Origin: Oceanomicrobium pacificus | Lineage (GTDB): Bacteria; Pseudomonadota; Alphaproteobacteria; Rhodobacterales; Rhodobacteraceae | NCBI RefSeq assembly: GCF_009833495.1 | Contig: NZ_WUWG01000003.1 | Location: forward strand, 868,001-932,000 | Reading direction: 5' to 3' | Length of the DNA: 64,000 nucleotides | In this document: piece by piece, positions 1 to 7,489 of the stretch | Position numbering within the stretch: the first letter of the stretch is position 1 | Layout of the letters: every line of letters starts with the position of its first letter | Position numbers and translations under genes: made by a program | The notes under the pieces: generated by a model | Told to the model about the DNA's origin: nothing | The model's input: only the letters and a program-made list of their open reading frames with translations | The model's database searches: none

Positions 1-1044
1 CATGTCGACCTGATCATAGCGCTTGGCATGGCCAAGGAGGGTTTCGACTGGATCTGGTGTGAGCATGCACTGACAGTCGGATATCGGGCGAGCCTGACCG
101 AGATCGTTCAGATTATCGGACGGGCTACCCGTGACGCTGTCGGGAAAACCAGAGCGCGCTTTACAAATCTGATCGCCGAACCGGATGCGAGCGAAGGCGC
201 GGTGACAGAGGCAATCAACGACACCTTGAAAGCCATTGCAGCCAGCCTGCTGATGGAGCAGGTACTCGCTCCGAGATTCAACTTCACCCCCAAGACGCCA
301 GCTTCAGTTGCCCAGCCCGGGTTCGACTATGGTGACGGAGGCTATGATCCCGAGAAATCCAATGTCGGATTCAACGAGGAAAGCGGTCAGTTCGATATAG
401 AGATCAAGGGCCTTAAAGAGCCGGGAACCAAGGAGGCCAAACGGATTTGCCAGGAAGATTTGAACGAGGTGATTACTGCATTCGTTCAGGACAAGCCGAC
501 GGTTGAGCGCGGCCTGTTTGATGAGGAGCTCGTACCTGAGGAACTGACCGTCACGCGAATGGGCAAAATCATCCGCGAAAGATATCCCGACCTTCAGGAC
601 GACGATGTCGAGGCTGTCAGGCAGCGTGCAGTCGCTGCAATGAACCTGACCCAGCAAGGCAAGAAGACCATTCTGGGTGCGGATGAGGACGAGAAGGAGC
701 CATCTGCTAACACAGCGCTGATCGACGGCGTGAGGAAGTTTGCCATGGACGTTCGGGACCTCGACATCGACCTCATCGACTCCATCAATCCGTTCGGTGA
801 AGCCTATTCCATTCTGGCAAAGTCCATGAACGAAGACAGCCTCCGACAGGTCGCATCAGTCATCTCCGCGAAAAGGAGCCCGATCTCACCTGAGGATGCC
901 ATCACGTGGGCGCGACGGGCCAGTAGGTTCAAGAAGGAGCATGGCCGCCCGCCGTCGCTCATATCCGCTGATCCGTTCGAAAAACTCATGGCCGAGGGAG
1001 CGACAGCTTTCATGCGGTTCAGAAAGGAAGGTCGCTATGAGTGA
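1..1044 (+). CDS. DEAD/DEAH-type helicase, C-terminal part (5' end outside window)
   Basis: The frame is open from base 1, so this is the 3' part of a larger gene. Just after the start of the visible part the product has a stretch ending in QIIGRATRD, a good match to motif VI of superfamily 2 helicases (arginine finger). Roughly 250 residues of unassigned C-terminal extension follow. The last 40 residues contain FKKEHGRPPSL and DPFEKLMAEG, resembling a segment near the start of the next protein. The stop overlaps the GIY-YIG gene by 8 bp, so the two are probably translated from one mRNA. The role (DNA unwinding or translocation in a defence or mobility module) is inferred. The ATPase motifs lie upstream of the window. 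Confidence 0.75.
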   Translation, partial: HVDLIIALGMAKEGFDWIWCEHALTVGYRASLTEIVQIIGRATRDAVGKTRARFTNLIAEPDASEGAVTEAINDTLKAIAASLLMEQVLAPRFNFTPKTPASVAQPGFDYGDGGYDPEKSNVGFNEESGQFDIEIKGLKEPGTKEAKRICQEDLNEVITAFVQDKPTVERGLFDEELVPEELTVTRMGKIIRERYPDLQDDDVEAVRQRAVAAMNLTQQGKKTILGADEDEKEPSANTALIDGVRKFAMDVRDLDIDLIDSINPFGEAYSILAKSMNEDSLRQVASVISAKRSPISPEDAITWARRASRFKKEHGRPPSLISADPFEKLMAEGATAFMRFRKEGRYE

Positions 1045-2206
1045 TGAACTCGATGCCCTGGCAGGCGACCTGGCGGAATTTGACGTTCCTGACAAACCTG
1101 TAAAACGCTCGAAAATTGAGGAGCGGGTCATAGCAGGCTTTGAAGATATTCAGCGTTTCTATGAACGGGAAGGCCGCAGACCACGGCATGGCGAAAACCG
1201 CGATATTTTTGAACGTTTGTATGCGGTTCGTCTTGAGCAGCTGGCGTCAAATCCGGAATACCGTGCAATCCTCGATCCAATGGACAAGCACAAGCTCTTG
1301 GATCAGGCCGATGATTCCGCGGACACCTCAGCGTACACTGACCTAGATTCCCTGGCCGATGACCTAGCGGAGTTGGATGATCCAGGGGGTGATCTCTCCC
1401 AACTCAAGCACGTACGAACTTCGGCTGAGAAACGAGCTGCGGAAGAAATTGCCAATCGAGAAATCTGCAAGGATTTCGATAAGTTCAAATCGATCTTCCA
1501 GAATGTGCAGTCCGATCTAGAGACTGGACTGCGTATGACTCGCCCTCCCGAAACCAGTGCAGAAATCGAAGCAGGACGGTTTTACATCCTATCTGGTCAG
1601 AAAGCCTATGTGGCTGAGAAGGGTGAAGCATTCAGACAGGACTATGGTGATTGGGATGCCAGATTGCGGGTCGTGTTTGACAATGGAACGGAGAGCAATT
1701 TGCTGATGCGCTCGCTGCACCGGGCCATGAGCAAGGATCCAACGAGCCGCACCATCAGCGATCCGGTGGCAGGGCCATTGTTTTCAGATTCTTCAATCGA
1801 AGGTGATGAGGCGAGTGGTATCGTTTACGTGCTGCGCAGCAAATCTGAAATACCAGCAGTCGCAGAGAACCGAGATATTCTCCACAAGATTGGAGTGACT
1901 GGCGGCAGCGTCGAAAGGCGGATCGCGAATGCCAGCCAGTATCCCACTTTTCTGATGGCCGAAGTTGAGATCGTATCAACCTACGAGCTCTACAACATCA
2001 ACAGAACCAAGCTAGAAAACCTGCTCCATCGTGTCTTCGATCGGGCTCGCCTGAATGTCGAGATCAAGGATCGGTTTGGAAAATCGGTCACACCAAAAGA
2101 ATGGTTTCTGGTTCCCCTGCCCGTCATCGACGAAGCCATCGAACGTATCAAAGATGGGTCCATTGCAGGTATGGTCTACGATCCGAACACTGCCCAACTG
2201 ACATGA
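1037..2206 (+). CDS. GIY-YIG (T5orf172-like) nuclease, helicase-coupled
   Basis: 389 residues. The C-terminal domain (about 260-365) has the GIY-YIG layout: IVYVL near 262, KIGVT at 284-288, the arginine of VERR at 294-295, and glutamate 327 followed by histidine 331 in LENLLH. The N-terminal two thirds is helical and acidic. It holds two copies of a motif, LDALAGDLAEFD at 5-16 and LDSLADDLAELD at 103-114. Residues 41-61 (FYEREGRRP and DIFERLYA) resemble the tail of the upstream helicase. The chosen ATG lies inside the end of the helicase gene (8 bp overlap); the longer frame from 896 is an artefact of that overlap. Nicking or cleavage of DNA is expected from the family; the biological target is unknown. 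Confidence 0.8.
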   Translation: MSDELDALAGDLAEFDVPDKPVKRSKIEERVIAGFEDIQRFYEREGRRPRHGENRDIFERLYAVRLEQLASNPEYRAILDPMDKHKLLDQADDSADTSAYTDLDSLADDLAELDDPGGDLSQLKHVRTSAEKRAAEEIANREICKDFDKFKSIFQNVQSDLETGLRMTRPPETSAEIEAGRFYILSGQKAYVAEKGEAFRQDYGDWDARLRVVFDNGTESNLLMRSLHRAMSKDPTSRTISDPVAGPLFSDSSIEGDEASGIVYVLRSKSEIPAVAENRDILHKIGVTGGSVERRIANASQYPTFLMAEVEIVSTYELYNINRTKLENLLHRVFDRARLNVEIKDRFGKSVTPKEWFLVPLPVIDEAIERIKDGSIAGMVYDPNTAQLT

Positions 2207-2295
2207 AGGCCCTTGGGTTCAGTTTTGACAAAGTGAGAGGATCCAAAGAAGCCGAATTCCGGTTCGAGAACGGCTATGTCTTACTAGGCAGGTGA
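2203..2295 (+). CDS. Possible 30-residue ORF coupled to the GIY-YIG gene
   Basis: An ATG sits in an ATGA overlap with the stop of the GIY-YIG gene and opens 30 codons ending in TGA. The product begins MKALGFSFDK and ends in ENGYVLLGR. The overlap matches the translational coupling seen elsewhere in this genome. It could be a real micro-protein of the operon, the stump of a truncated third gene, or chance. There is no detectable domain. The opposite-strand gene ends 40 bp further on. Confidence 0.35.
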   Translation: MKALGFSFDKVRGSKEAEFRFENGYVLLGR

Positions 2296-2334
2296 GCCGC
2301 TGCAGAGATTGTTGGCTGAAACAATCTTTGGGCC

Positions 2335-2943
2335 TCAAGATTGACCACGTCTGTGCCAGTCCTCATCCGACAAGGATCGGAGAAAATTTACTGCCCGTTC
2401 TGTGTTGCGACGATCTTGTTTGGCAAAATCAATCTGGGCCTCGAACCTCTCCCTTTTTTCCTCATCGGAACGGCTCCATCCCCCCAAAATCATACACATT
2501 AGCGGGCCGGGGCCTGGCCTGATACCGCAGGCCACCCGAAATCTATTCCATTGGTGTGGAACCGGACAGACAATGGATTCATCGTCTAGAAATGGTTCAA
2601 AATCTTCCGCTGAGACAGACACAACCTCCAGGGCTTCAATCAACAATTGCTCCAAGACCCCATTCGACAGACGTTCGATTTCGGGTTTCGGCACACCTAG
2701 TTCAAAGAAGGTTCGGACCGACGACTTCAAACTCAGCTTCGCCATCGACAATTGTCGCTCGGCCCAACGTTCCGGAGTGAACTCCTTGACCAAACTATCT
2801 GGCCGTTCTCCCCCCGCTAGCCGCACATCGAGTTCTTCTTCGGAAACTCCAGTCTCAAGAATGGCTGAGCGATCGAACGCGGATAGCCGCCGAACTGTGC
2901 TCACAGAGCGTTGTCGATTTGTGGGGCCTTCGCTATCTGGCAT
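2335..2943 (-). CDS. Hypothetical protein, 202 aa, island cargo
   Basis: The product is not recognised. The gene call is supported by a strong AAAGGAGG Shine-Dalgarno site about 7 bases before the ATG, and by the natural composition of the product. It is charged and mostly helical, with EEKRERFEAQ near residue 160 and no signal peptide or membrane segment. A cysteine- and proline-rich patch (residues about 125-150) contains GIRPGPGPL and is followed by GGWSRSDEE. It is convergent with the helicase/GIY-YIG genes and divergent from the integrase. The overlapping plus-strand frame 2402-3325 is rejected as its shadow. The function is unknown; island cargo is all that can be said. Confidence 0.7.
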   Translation of the reverse strand: MPDSEGPTNRQRSVSTVRRLSAFDRSAILETGVSEEELDVRLAGGERPDSLVKEFTPERWAERQLSMAKLSLKSSVRTFFELGVPKPEIERLSNGVLEQLLIEALEVVSVSAEDFEPFLDDESIVCPVPHQWNRFRVACGIRPGPGPLMCMILGGWSRSDEEKRERFEAQIDFAKQDRRNTERAVNFLRSLSDEDWHRRGQS

Positions 2944-3284
2944 GATACATCCTCCTTTGGCCTATCCAGAGACAGGATCTCAATATGCTTGCTTCGCCCT
3001 ATTATATTTTTTCACAATGATGTCTAGCTATAGGGTTATGGGGCCAGCTCCACTGACTGGAAATACCCCCCCCATACCTAGCTCCTACACCCACTCCGTG
3101 GACACCCGCTACGCGGGGCGCAATGGCAATCGTGCCCTATACGGACATTCGCATGCGTTGAACCAAACGAGAAGAGCATGCCAGTGGGAGAGCTTGAACC
3201 CCAGCCGCCTCGCAATTCCGGACGGCACTCATGGAATGGTTGCGAATCTCACTACTGGTTGCTCTGTGATGAAAGGAATCCATC
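2944..3284. other. Non-coding spacer between orphan gene and integrase
   Basis: About 340 bases without a convincing gene. It holds the promoter and leader of the minus-strand orphan gene, an AT-rich stretch near 3000-3020, a run of eight C near 3067, and a stretch near 3190 faintly like a tRNA T-arm (rejected as a tRNA). The integrase leader is at the right end. Confidence 0.5.
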
Positions 3285-4310
3285 GTGGCAAGACCAGTTC
3301 TGAAATACGTCTGGCGCATGCGTGACCGACACGGCAAGGAGCGGGTCTATCTCCGCTACCCCAGACGGCCACTGATCGCCCTGCCTGCGCTCCCTGAGAC
3401 CTCTCTGGAGTTCCAGGAGGCATACCGGGTGGCCATGCTCAAGGCCGAGAACGGAACCATGCTGCCCAGCCGCAGCAAGGAGGGCACGATTGGCGAGATC
3501 CTCGATCTCACGATGAAGTCCCACCACTACCGGACAGGCATCACAGATCTCTACCGCAAGCGCCTCAGAGGCCATTTCGACGCCATTCGAGAGTCCGTCG
3601 GGCATGTGCCCTTCGATGTGGTTCGTGTCCCTCACATCCGCAAAAATCTCAGCCATCTCTCTGACCGGCCCCATGAGGCCGAGATGAGATTGAAGGCATG
3701 GAGATTCATCTTTGCCGAGGCTGTGAAAGCCAGCCGAGCAGACCAGAATTTCGCGTCCGATGTTCCGTGGACCACCGTGAAGAACAAGGGATTTCCCTCT
3801 TGGTCCGAGGAAGAGATATCCGCATATGAAGATCACTGGAAAGTCGGGACTCCACAAAGAACCGCGTTCGATCTTCTGCTCCATACCGGTCAGCGCCGGA
3901 AGGACATTTGCGAAATGGAATGGTCTGATATCAAGGATGGGTGGATCACCATTATCCAGTCCAAAACCAAGAAGCAGGTGGATATTCCAATCTCCCATGC
4001 CCTTCAGGCCAGCCTCGATGTGACGCCTAAGATCGCAGCCACGATCATCACCACCAAGTTCGGCAAGCCCCGCTCATCCAACGCATTTGGCGAATGGTTC
4101 CGCAGCTCCGTAAAGGAAGCTGGCATCAAGGATCGATCGGCACATGGATTGAGAAAGGCCGCAGCGAACCGACTGGCCGAGGCTGGATGTTCCGTCCATG
4201 AAATCGCCTCGATCACCGGCCATACCAGCCTGAAAGAGGTCGAACGGTACACGAAAAGTGCCTCCCAGCGACGTATGGCCCAGAAGGCCATGCAACGGCT
4301 CGACAAGTGA
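3285..4310 (+). CDS. Tyrosine recombinase / phage-type integrase
   Basis: 341 residues with the tyrosine-recombinase fold order: an N-terminal SAM-like core-binding region (about 65-165) and a C-terminal catalytic domain. Catalytic signatures visible are the first arginine in HTGQRRKDI (about 203), HGLRKAAA supplying the H-x-x-R pair, the GHTSLKEVERY segment, and the nucleophilic tyrosine in ERYTKSA near the end. The GTG start at 3285 follows AAAGGA. The gene stops about 75 bp from the 3' end of tRNA-Leu(CAA). The inferred role is integration and excision of the island at that tRNA. No excisionase is visible in the window. Confidence 0.9.
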   Translation: MARPVLKYVWRMRDRHGKERVYLRYPRRPLIALPALPETSLEFQEAYRVAMLKAENGTMLPSRSKEGTIGEILDLTMKSHHYRTGITDLYRKRLRGHFDAIRESVGHVPFDVVRVPHIRKNLSHLSDRPHEAEMRLKAWRFIFAEAVKASRADQNFASDVPWTTVKNKGFPSWSEEEISAYEDHWKVGTPQRTAFDLLLHTGQRRKDICEMEWSDIKDGWITIIQSKTKKQVDIPISHALQASLDVTPKIAATIITTKFGKPRSSNAFGEWFRSSVKEAGIKDRSAHGLRKAAANRLAEAGCSVHEIASITGHTSLKEVERYTKSASQRRMAQKAMQRLDK

Positions 4311-4385
4311 GGAGTGATAAACCACCCTCGCTATTTTGATTAATCGACCCGTAAGTCACTGAAAAACATAGGTAAAATTTTGACT

Positions 4386-4472
4386 TGGTACCCGAGGTCG
4401 GACTCGAACCGACAAGGCCGTGAGGCCGGGGGATTTTGAATCCCCTGTGTCTACCAATTCCACCACTCGGGC
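4386..4472 (-). tRNA. tRNA-Leu (anticodon CAA)
   Basis: Read on the minus strand it starts GCCCGAGTGGTGG and ends CTCGGGTACCA, with an encoded CCA. The anticodon arm is GGGGA-TTCAAAA-TCCCC, giving CAA. A long variable arm typical of class II tRNAs (CGGCCTCACGGCCTTG region) and a GGTTCGAGTCC T-arm are present. The acceptor stem has a terminal G1-U72 wobble instead of the usual G-C. The 3' end faces the integrase, so it is probably the island's attachment site. Confidence 0.95.
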
Positions 4473-4607
4473 GGGACCGGAGACGGGTTTCGCCGATCCG
4501 GCATGCCAGTGCAAGGGAAAAAGCCGCTGCCACCGCGCCCGCCCCTTCGACGCTTGACCTGACCTGCCATCCGTGGTGCTTGGAGCCAGCAGTTTTCGAG
4601 AGGCAGG

Positions 4608-5186
4608 ATGCTCAGACGTTTGTATGACTGGACCTTGTCCTTTGCCGACACGCGCTATGCGCTGGCGGCGCTGGCGGTCGTGGCCTTCGTCGAAAGCTCC
4701 GTCTTCCCGATCCCGCCCGATGTGCTGCTGATCCCGATGGTGCTGGCGGCCCGCAACCGCGCTTGGTTCTTCGCCACCGTCTGCACGGTCTTTTCCGTGG
4801 CGGGCGGCTGCCTTGGCTACTATATCGGCGCGGAACTGTTCGAGCAGGTCGGCCAGCCCGTGCTCGATTTCTATCACAAGGGCGAGCATTTCGCGGCCTT
4901 CAGCGAACGGTTCAACGCCTATGGGCCGTGGGTCGTGCTCTTTGCCGGCGTCACGCCCTTCCCCTACAAGGTCATCACCATCACCTCGGGCGCGACGGGG
5001 CTCGATTTCTGGGTCTTCCTGACGGCGTCGACAGTTGCGCGCGCCCTGCGCTTCTTCCTGGTCGCCGGGCTCCTGTGGTATTTCGGCCCCGTTATCCGGA
5101 CCTTCATCGACCGCTATTTCGGCTGGGTCGCGACGGCCGCGATCATCCTGCTGTTCGGTGGCTTCTACGCAGTCAAGTATCTATGA
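4608..5186 (+). CDS. YqaA/DedA-like inner-membrane protein (SNARE-associated family)
   Basis: 192 residues, nearly all membrane helices and re-entrant segments. The family hallmark is an acidic residue next to a proline-rich turn: VESSVFPIPPD near residues 28-38. It continues with a glycine-rich segment GGCLGYYIG and TPFPYKVIT near 115-123. DedA/YqaA proteins are integral membrane proteins linked to lipid carrier recycling and membrane homeostasis. Bacterial YqaA members are poorly characterised. A GAGAGG ribosome site precedes the ATG. It overlaps dsbB by 4 bp (ATGA), so the two are co-translated; this is the first gene after the island and has core GC content. Confidence 0.85.
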   Translation: MLRRLYDWTLSFADTRYALAALAVVAFVESSVFPIPPDVLLIPMVLAARNRAWFFATVCTVFSVAGGCLGYYIGAELFEQVGQPVLDFYHKGEHFAAFSERFNAYGPWVVLFAGVTPFPYKVITITSGATGLDFWVFLTASTVARALRFFLVAGLLWYFGPVIRTFIDRYFGWVATAAIILLFGGFYAVKYL

Positions 5187-5659
5187 CCCTCACCCCGCGA
5201 AACCTGGCGCTTGTCGCGCTGGCCGGGTCGGCCGCCCTGCTCGTGGGCGCGCTCGGCTTCCAATATCTGGGTGGTATGGCGCCCTGCAAGATGTGCATCT
5301 GGCAGCGCTGGCCGCACGGGATCGCGATCCTGATCGGGCTCATGGCCATCTGGCAGCCGCGCCCGCACTGGTTTGCGCTCGGCGCGCTGGTTCTCTTCAT
5401 TGGCGGAGCGATCGGCGTTTTCCATGCAGGCGTCGAATGGGGGTTCTGGGAAGGACCGAGCACCTGCACGTCCGGCAGCATCTCGGGCCTGAGCACCGAT
5501 GCGCTCTTCGACCAGATCATGGCCGCACCGGTTGTGCGCTGTGACGAGATCCCCTGGGCCTTCCTCGGCCTGTCCATGGCGGGCTGGAACGCGGTCTTTT
5601 CCTTCCTGCTCGCCGGGATCTGGTGGCGCGGTTATGCGTCGAGTTCGGCGTCCCAGTAA
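5183..5659 (+). CDS. dsbB: Disulfide bond formation protein DsbB
   Basis: 158-residue inner-membrane protein with four helices. The first periplasmic redox pair is C35-x-x-C38 in PCKMCIWQRWP, the standard DsbB signature. The second pair is C95 and C120 in the second periplasmic loop. DsbB reoxidises the periplasmic oxidase DsbA and passes electrons to quinones. The ATG overlaps the stop of the YqaA-like gene (ATGA). The 3' end overlaps the convergent HNH gene by 28 bp. No dsbA is visible in the window. Confidence 0.9.
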   Translation: MTLTPRNLALVALAGSAALLVGALGFQYLGGMAPCKMCIWQRWPHGIAILIGLMAIWQPRPHWFALGALVLFIGGAIGVFHAGVEWGFWEGPSTCTSGSISGLSTDALFDQIMAAPVVRCDEIPWAFLGLSMAGWNAVFSFLLAGIWWRGYASSSASQ

Positions 5660-6216
5660 AGGAAGTCCATCCAGCTGTCATGCAGGTAGTTGGGAGGGAA
5701 TTTCCGGCCCACATTCTGCAATTCCTCGGGCGTCGGACGGCGCGGCATGCGCCGCAAATGCATGCCCACCTGCTTCAGGGTCCGCGACCCTTTATGCAGG
5801 TTGCACGGGCCGCAGGAGGCCACGACATTCTCCCAGGTGGTGCGCCCGCCACGCGCCCGCGGGATCACGTGATCGAAGGTCAGATCCCCGCGCGCACCGC
5901 AATACTGGCAGCAAAACTCGTCGCGCAGGAACAGGTTGAAGCGGGTGAAGGCGGTCTGTTTCGCGGGGCGCACAAATTCCTTCAACACAACGACCGAGGG
6001 CAAGCGGATATGGGTCGATGGCGAGCGGGCGACATGGTCATATTCCGCGATCACGTCGACCCGGTCGAGATAGGCCGCCTTGATCGCCTCCTGCCACGGC
6101 CAGAGCGACAGCGGCATGTAGGAGAGCGGCCTGTAGTCGGCATTCAGCACCAAGGCCGGATGATGACGGAGGTTTCCGGGACTTCGGACAAAAGAGGTGA
6201 CGTAAGAACCATCCAT
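5632..6216 (-). CDS. HNH endonuclease
   Basis: About 194 residues. A zinc-binding HNH core is at roughly residues 100-150: FCCQYCG, then LTFDHVIPRARGG, then CGPCNLHKG. The protein ends with a conserved-looking PPNYLHDSWMDFLYWD tail. This family is ubiquitous in Rhodobacteraceae as a stand-alone chromosomal gene with unclear biological role. The start at MDGSYV fits the usual family start better than the longer frame from 6294. It is convergent with and overlaps dsbB. Confidence 0.88.
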   Translation of the reverse strand: MDGSYVTSFVRSPGNLRHHPALVLNADYRPLSYMPLSLWPWQEAIKAAYLDRVDVIAEYDHVARSPSTHIRLPSVVVLKEFVRPAKQTAFTRFNLFLRDEFCCQYCGARGDLTFDHVIPRARGGRTTWENVVASCGPCNLHKGSRTLKQVGMHLRRMPRRPTPEELQNVGRKFPPNYLHDSWMDFLYWDAELDA

Positions 6217-6418
6217 GGCGACTCGTTTCCCTGCTCTGTTTGCCGCCGCCGGCGGCACCAGAACGGGACGCGCCCGTCCCAGTATATGAAACAACTATAT
6301 CCTGCGGTCGAATTCAGACAAGCCCCCAAATAAGCGATGCTTGCGGACTGAACTCTAAGCGCCTTCTGCTACAATGGCGTGACAGGCCCAGAATCGAAAT
6401 CACAAGTGAGGGAAGAGC

Positions 6419-6835
6419 ATGGCCAGGCCGCTCGACGCGATCCTCGAAACCGCGCTCTATGCCAGCGACCTTGATGCGGCATTTGCCTTTTACGGCGAAA
6501 CGCTCGGGCTGGAACTGGTGTCGGACGCGCGACCGCGCCATGTCTTTTTCAGGCTCGGGACCCAGATGCTGCTCATCTTCTATCCGGCGCGGACCGAAAC
6601 GCCCGGCGGCCCGCCCGGCCTTCCTGTGCCCACCCACGGCGCACGCGGCCCGGGACATGTCTGTTTCACCGTCGCGCGGGACGATCTGGACGGCTGGCGG
6701 ACACGGCTCGCGGAAGCCGGAACCGGGATCGAGGCCGATTTCGAATGGCCGAACGGCGCGCGGTCACTTTACTTCCGCGATCCTGCCGGCAATTCGCTGG
6801 AGATGGCCGAGCCGAAACTCTGGTTCGGCGCCTAG
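6419..6835 (+). CDS. VOC-superfamily (glyoxalase/dioxygenase-like) protein
   Basis: 138 residues forming one vicinal-oxygen-chelate unit with paired beta-alpha-beta-beta-beta modules. The first module shows DLDAAFAFYGETLGLEL and the second GPGHVCFTV, with a metal-ligand pattern ending in FRDPAGNSLEMAEP. Metal ligands are plausibly a histidine in GPGHV and the glutamate in LEMAE. Family members include glyoxalases, fosfomycin-type resistance proteins and ring-cleaving dioxygenases; the substrate cannot be told. A GAGGGAAGAG site precedes the ATG. It stands alone between the HNH nuclease and the convergent esterase, whose 3' end it overlaps by 4 bp. Confidence 0.85.
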   Translation: MARPLDAILETALYASDLDAAFAFYGETLGLELVSDARPRHVFFRLGTQMLLIFYPARTETPGGPPGLPVPTHGARGPGHVCFTVARDDLDGWRTRLAEAGTGIEADFEWPNGARSLYFRDPAGNSLEMAEPKLWFGA

Positions 6836-7488
6836 CCCAGTTCCTGTTTGATGAATTGCAGGGCCATTCCGAGCCCGTCCGGTGCGATCCCGTGGCCGGT
6901 GCCTTTGGAGACATGCGTGTAGACGGTGAAGCCGTTTTCCACCAGCGCATCAGCAGCTTCGGGCAAGGAGCTTGGCGGCACCATCTGGTCCTGATCACCG
7001 TGGACGAGCAGCACCGGCATGCGCGACACAAGCTCCACTCCGAGCCGCTCCGGCGCCAGCAGGCGGCCAGAGAAGCCGACGATCCCGGCAAAGGGCTCAG
7101 GCCGGCGCGGCGCGACATGCAGGCTCATCATCGTGCCTTGCGAAAAGCCGACAAGGACGGTGCGTTCGGGCGGGATGCCATCGTTCTTGGCCACGGCATC
7201 GAGCCAGCCGTTCAAAAGATCGACCGACGCCGCCATGGAGGCTTTCGACTGTTCCTCGGTGGAGCCGTCGAGCCACGGGATCGGAAACCACTGATATCCC
7301 ATCGGATTGTTGGCGCAGGGTTCGGGGGCGTTCGGCGCATGGAACCGCGTGTCTGGCAGATGCTGGCTCAGCGGATTGGCCAGCCCGATCAGGTCGTTCC
7401 CGTCGGCACCATAGCCGTGCAAAAGCACCACGAGTGAGGTCGCGTTGCCCGAGGCCGCGTCCCGGATCGGTCCGGTCAAGGTTGTCAT
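6832..7488 (-). CDS. Alpha/beta-hydrolase, phospholipase/carboxylesterase family
   Basis: 218 residues. It begins with a core strand and oxyanion segment VVLLHGYGADGNDL. The nucleophile elbow is GFSQGTMM, the acid lies in LLVHGDQDQMVP, and the histidine in GTGHGIAPDG completes the triad. This is the YpfH/carboxylesterase 2 family (serine esterases acting on short acyl esters). It starts one base after the stop of the AlkA-type gene and closes the cbiD-cobK-alkA-esterase run, so it is probably co-transcribed with them. The substrate is unknown; a link to cobalamin synthesis is not implied. Confidence 0.87.
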   Translation of the reverse strand: MTTLTGPIRDAASGNATSLVVLLHGYGADGNDLIGLANPLSQHLPDTRFHAPNAPEPCANNPMGYQWFPIPWLDGSTEEQSKASMAASVDLLNGWLDAVAKNDGIPPERTVLVGFSQGTMMSLHVAPRRPEPFAGIVGFSGRLLAPERLGVELVSRMPVLLVHGDQDQMVPPSSLPEAADALVENGFTVYTHVSKGTGHGIAPDGLGMALQFIKQELG

Positions 7489-7489
7489 G

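Larger units (their letters stand above)
1..4388. mobile_element. Right end of an integrative island at tRNA-Leu(CAA)
   Basis: The segment from the left window edge to the 3' end of tRNA-Leu(CAA) carries a helicase tail, a GIY-YIG nuclease, an orphan gene on the opposite strand and a tyrosine integrase. The integrase ends about 75 bp from the tRNA 3' end, the usual geometry of a tRNA-targeting element. Base composition is visibly more AT-rich than the core genes that begin at 4608. The left boundary and its att copy lie outside the window, so size and mobility are unknown. Island status is inferred from integrase position, tRNA and composition. Confidence 0.7.

Noticed and set aside
3165-3240. 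tRNA-like TTCAAGC segment on the minus strand
   Set aside because: T-stem pairing is weak and no anticodon arm or acceptor stem could be built.
2402-3325. 307-codon plus-strand frame over the orphan gene
   Set aside because: The minus-strand gene has a strong ribosome site and natural protein composition; this frame has neither.
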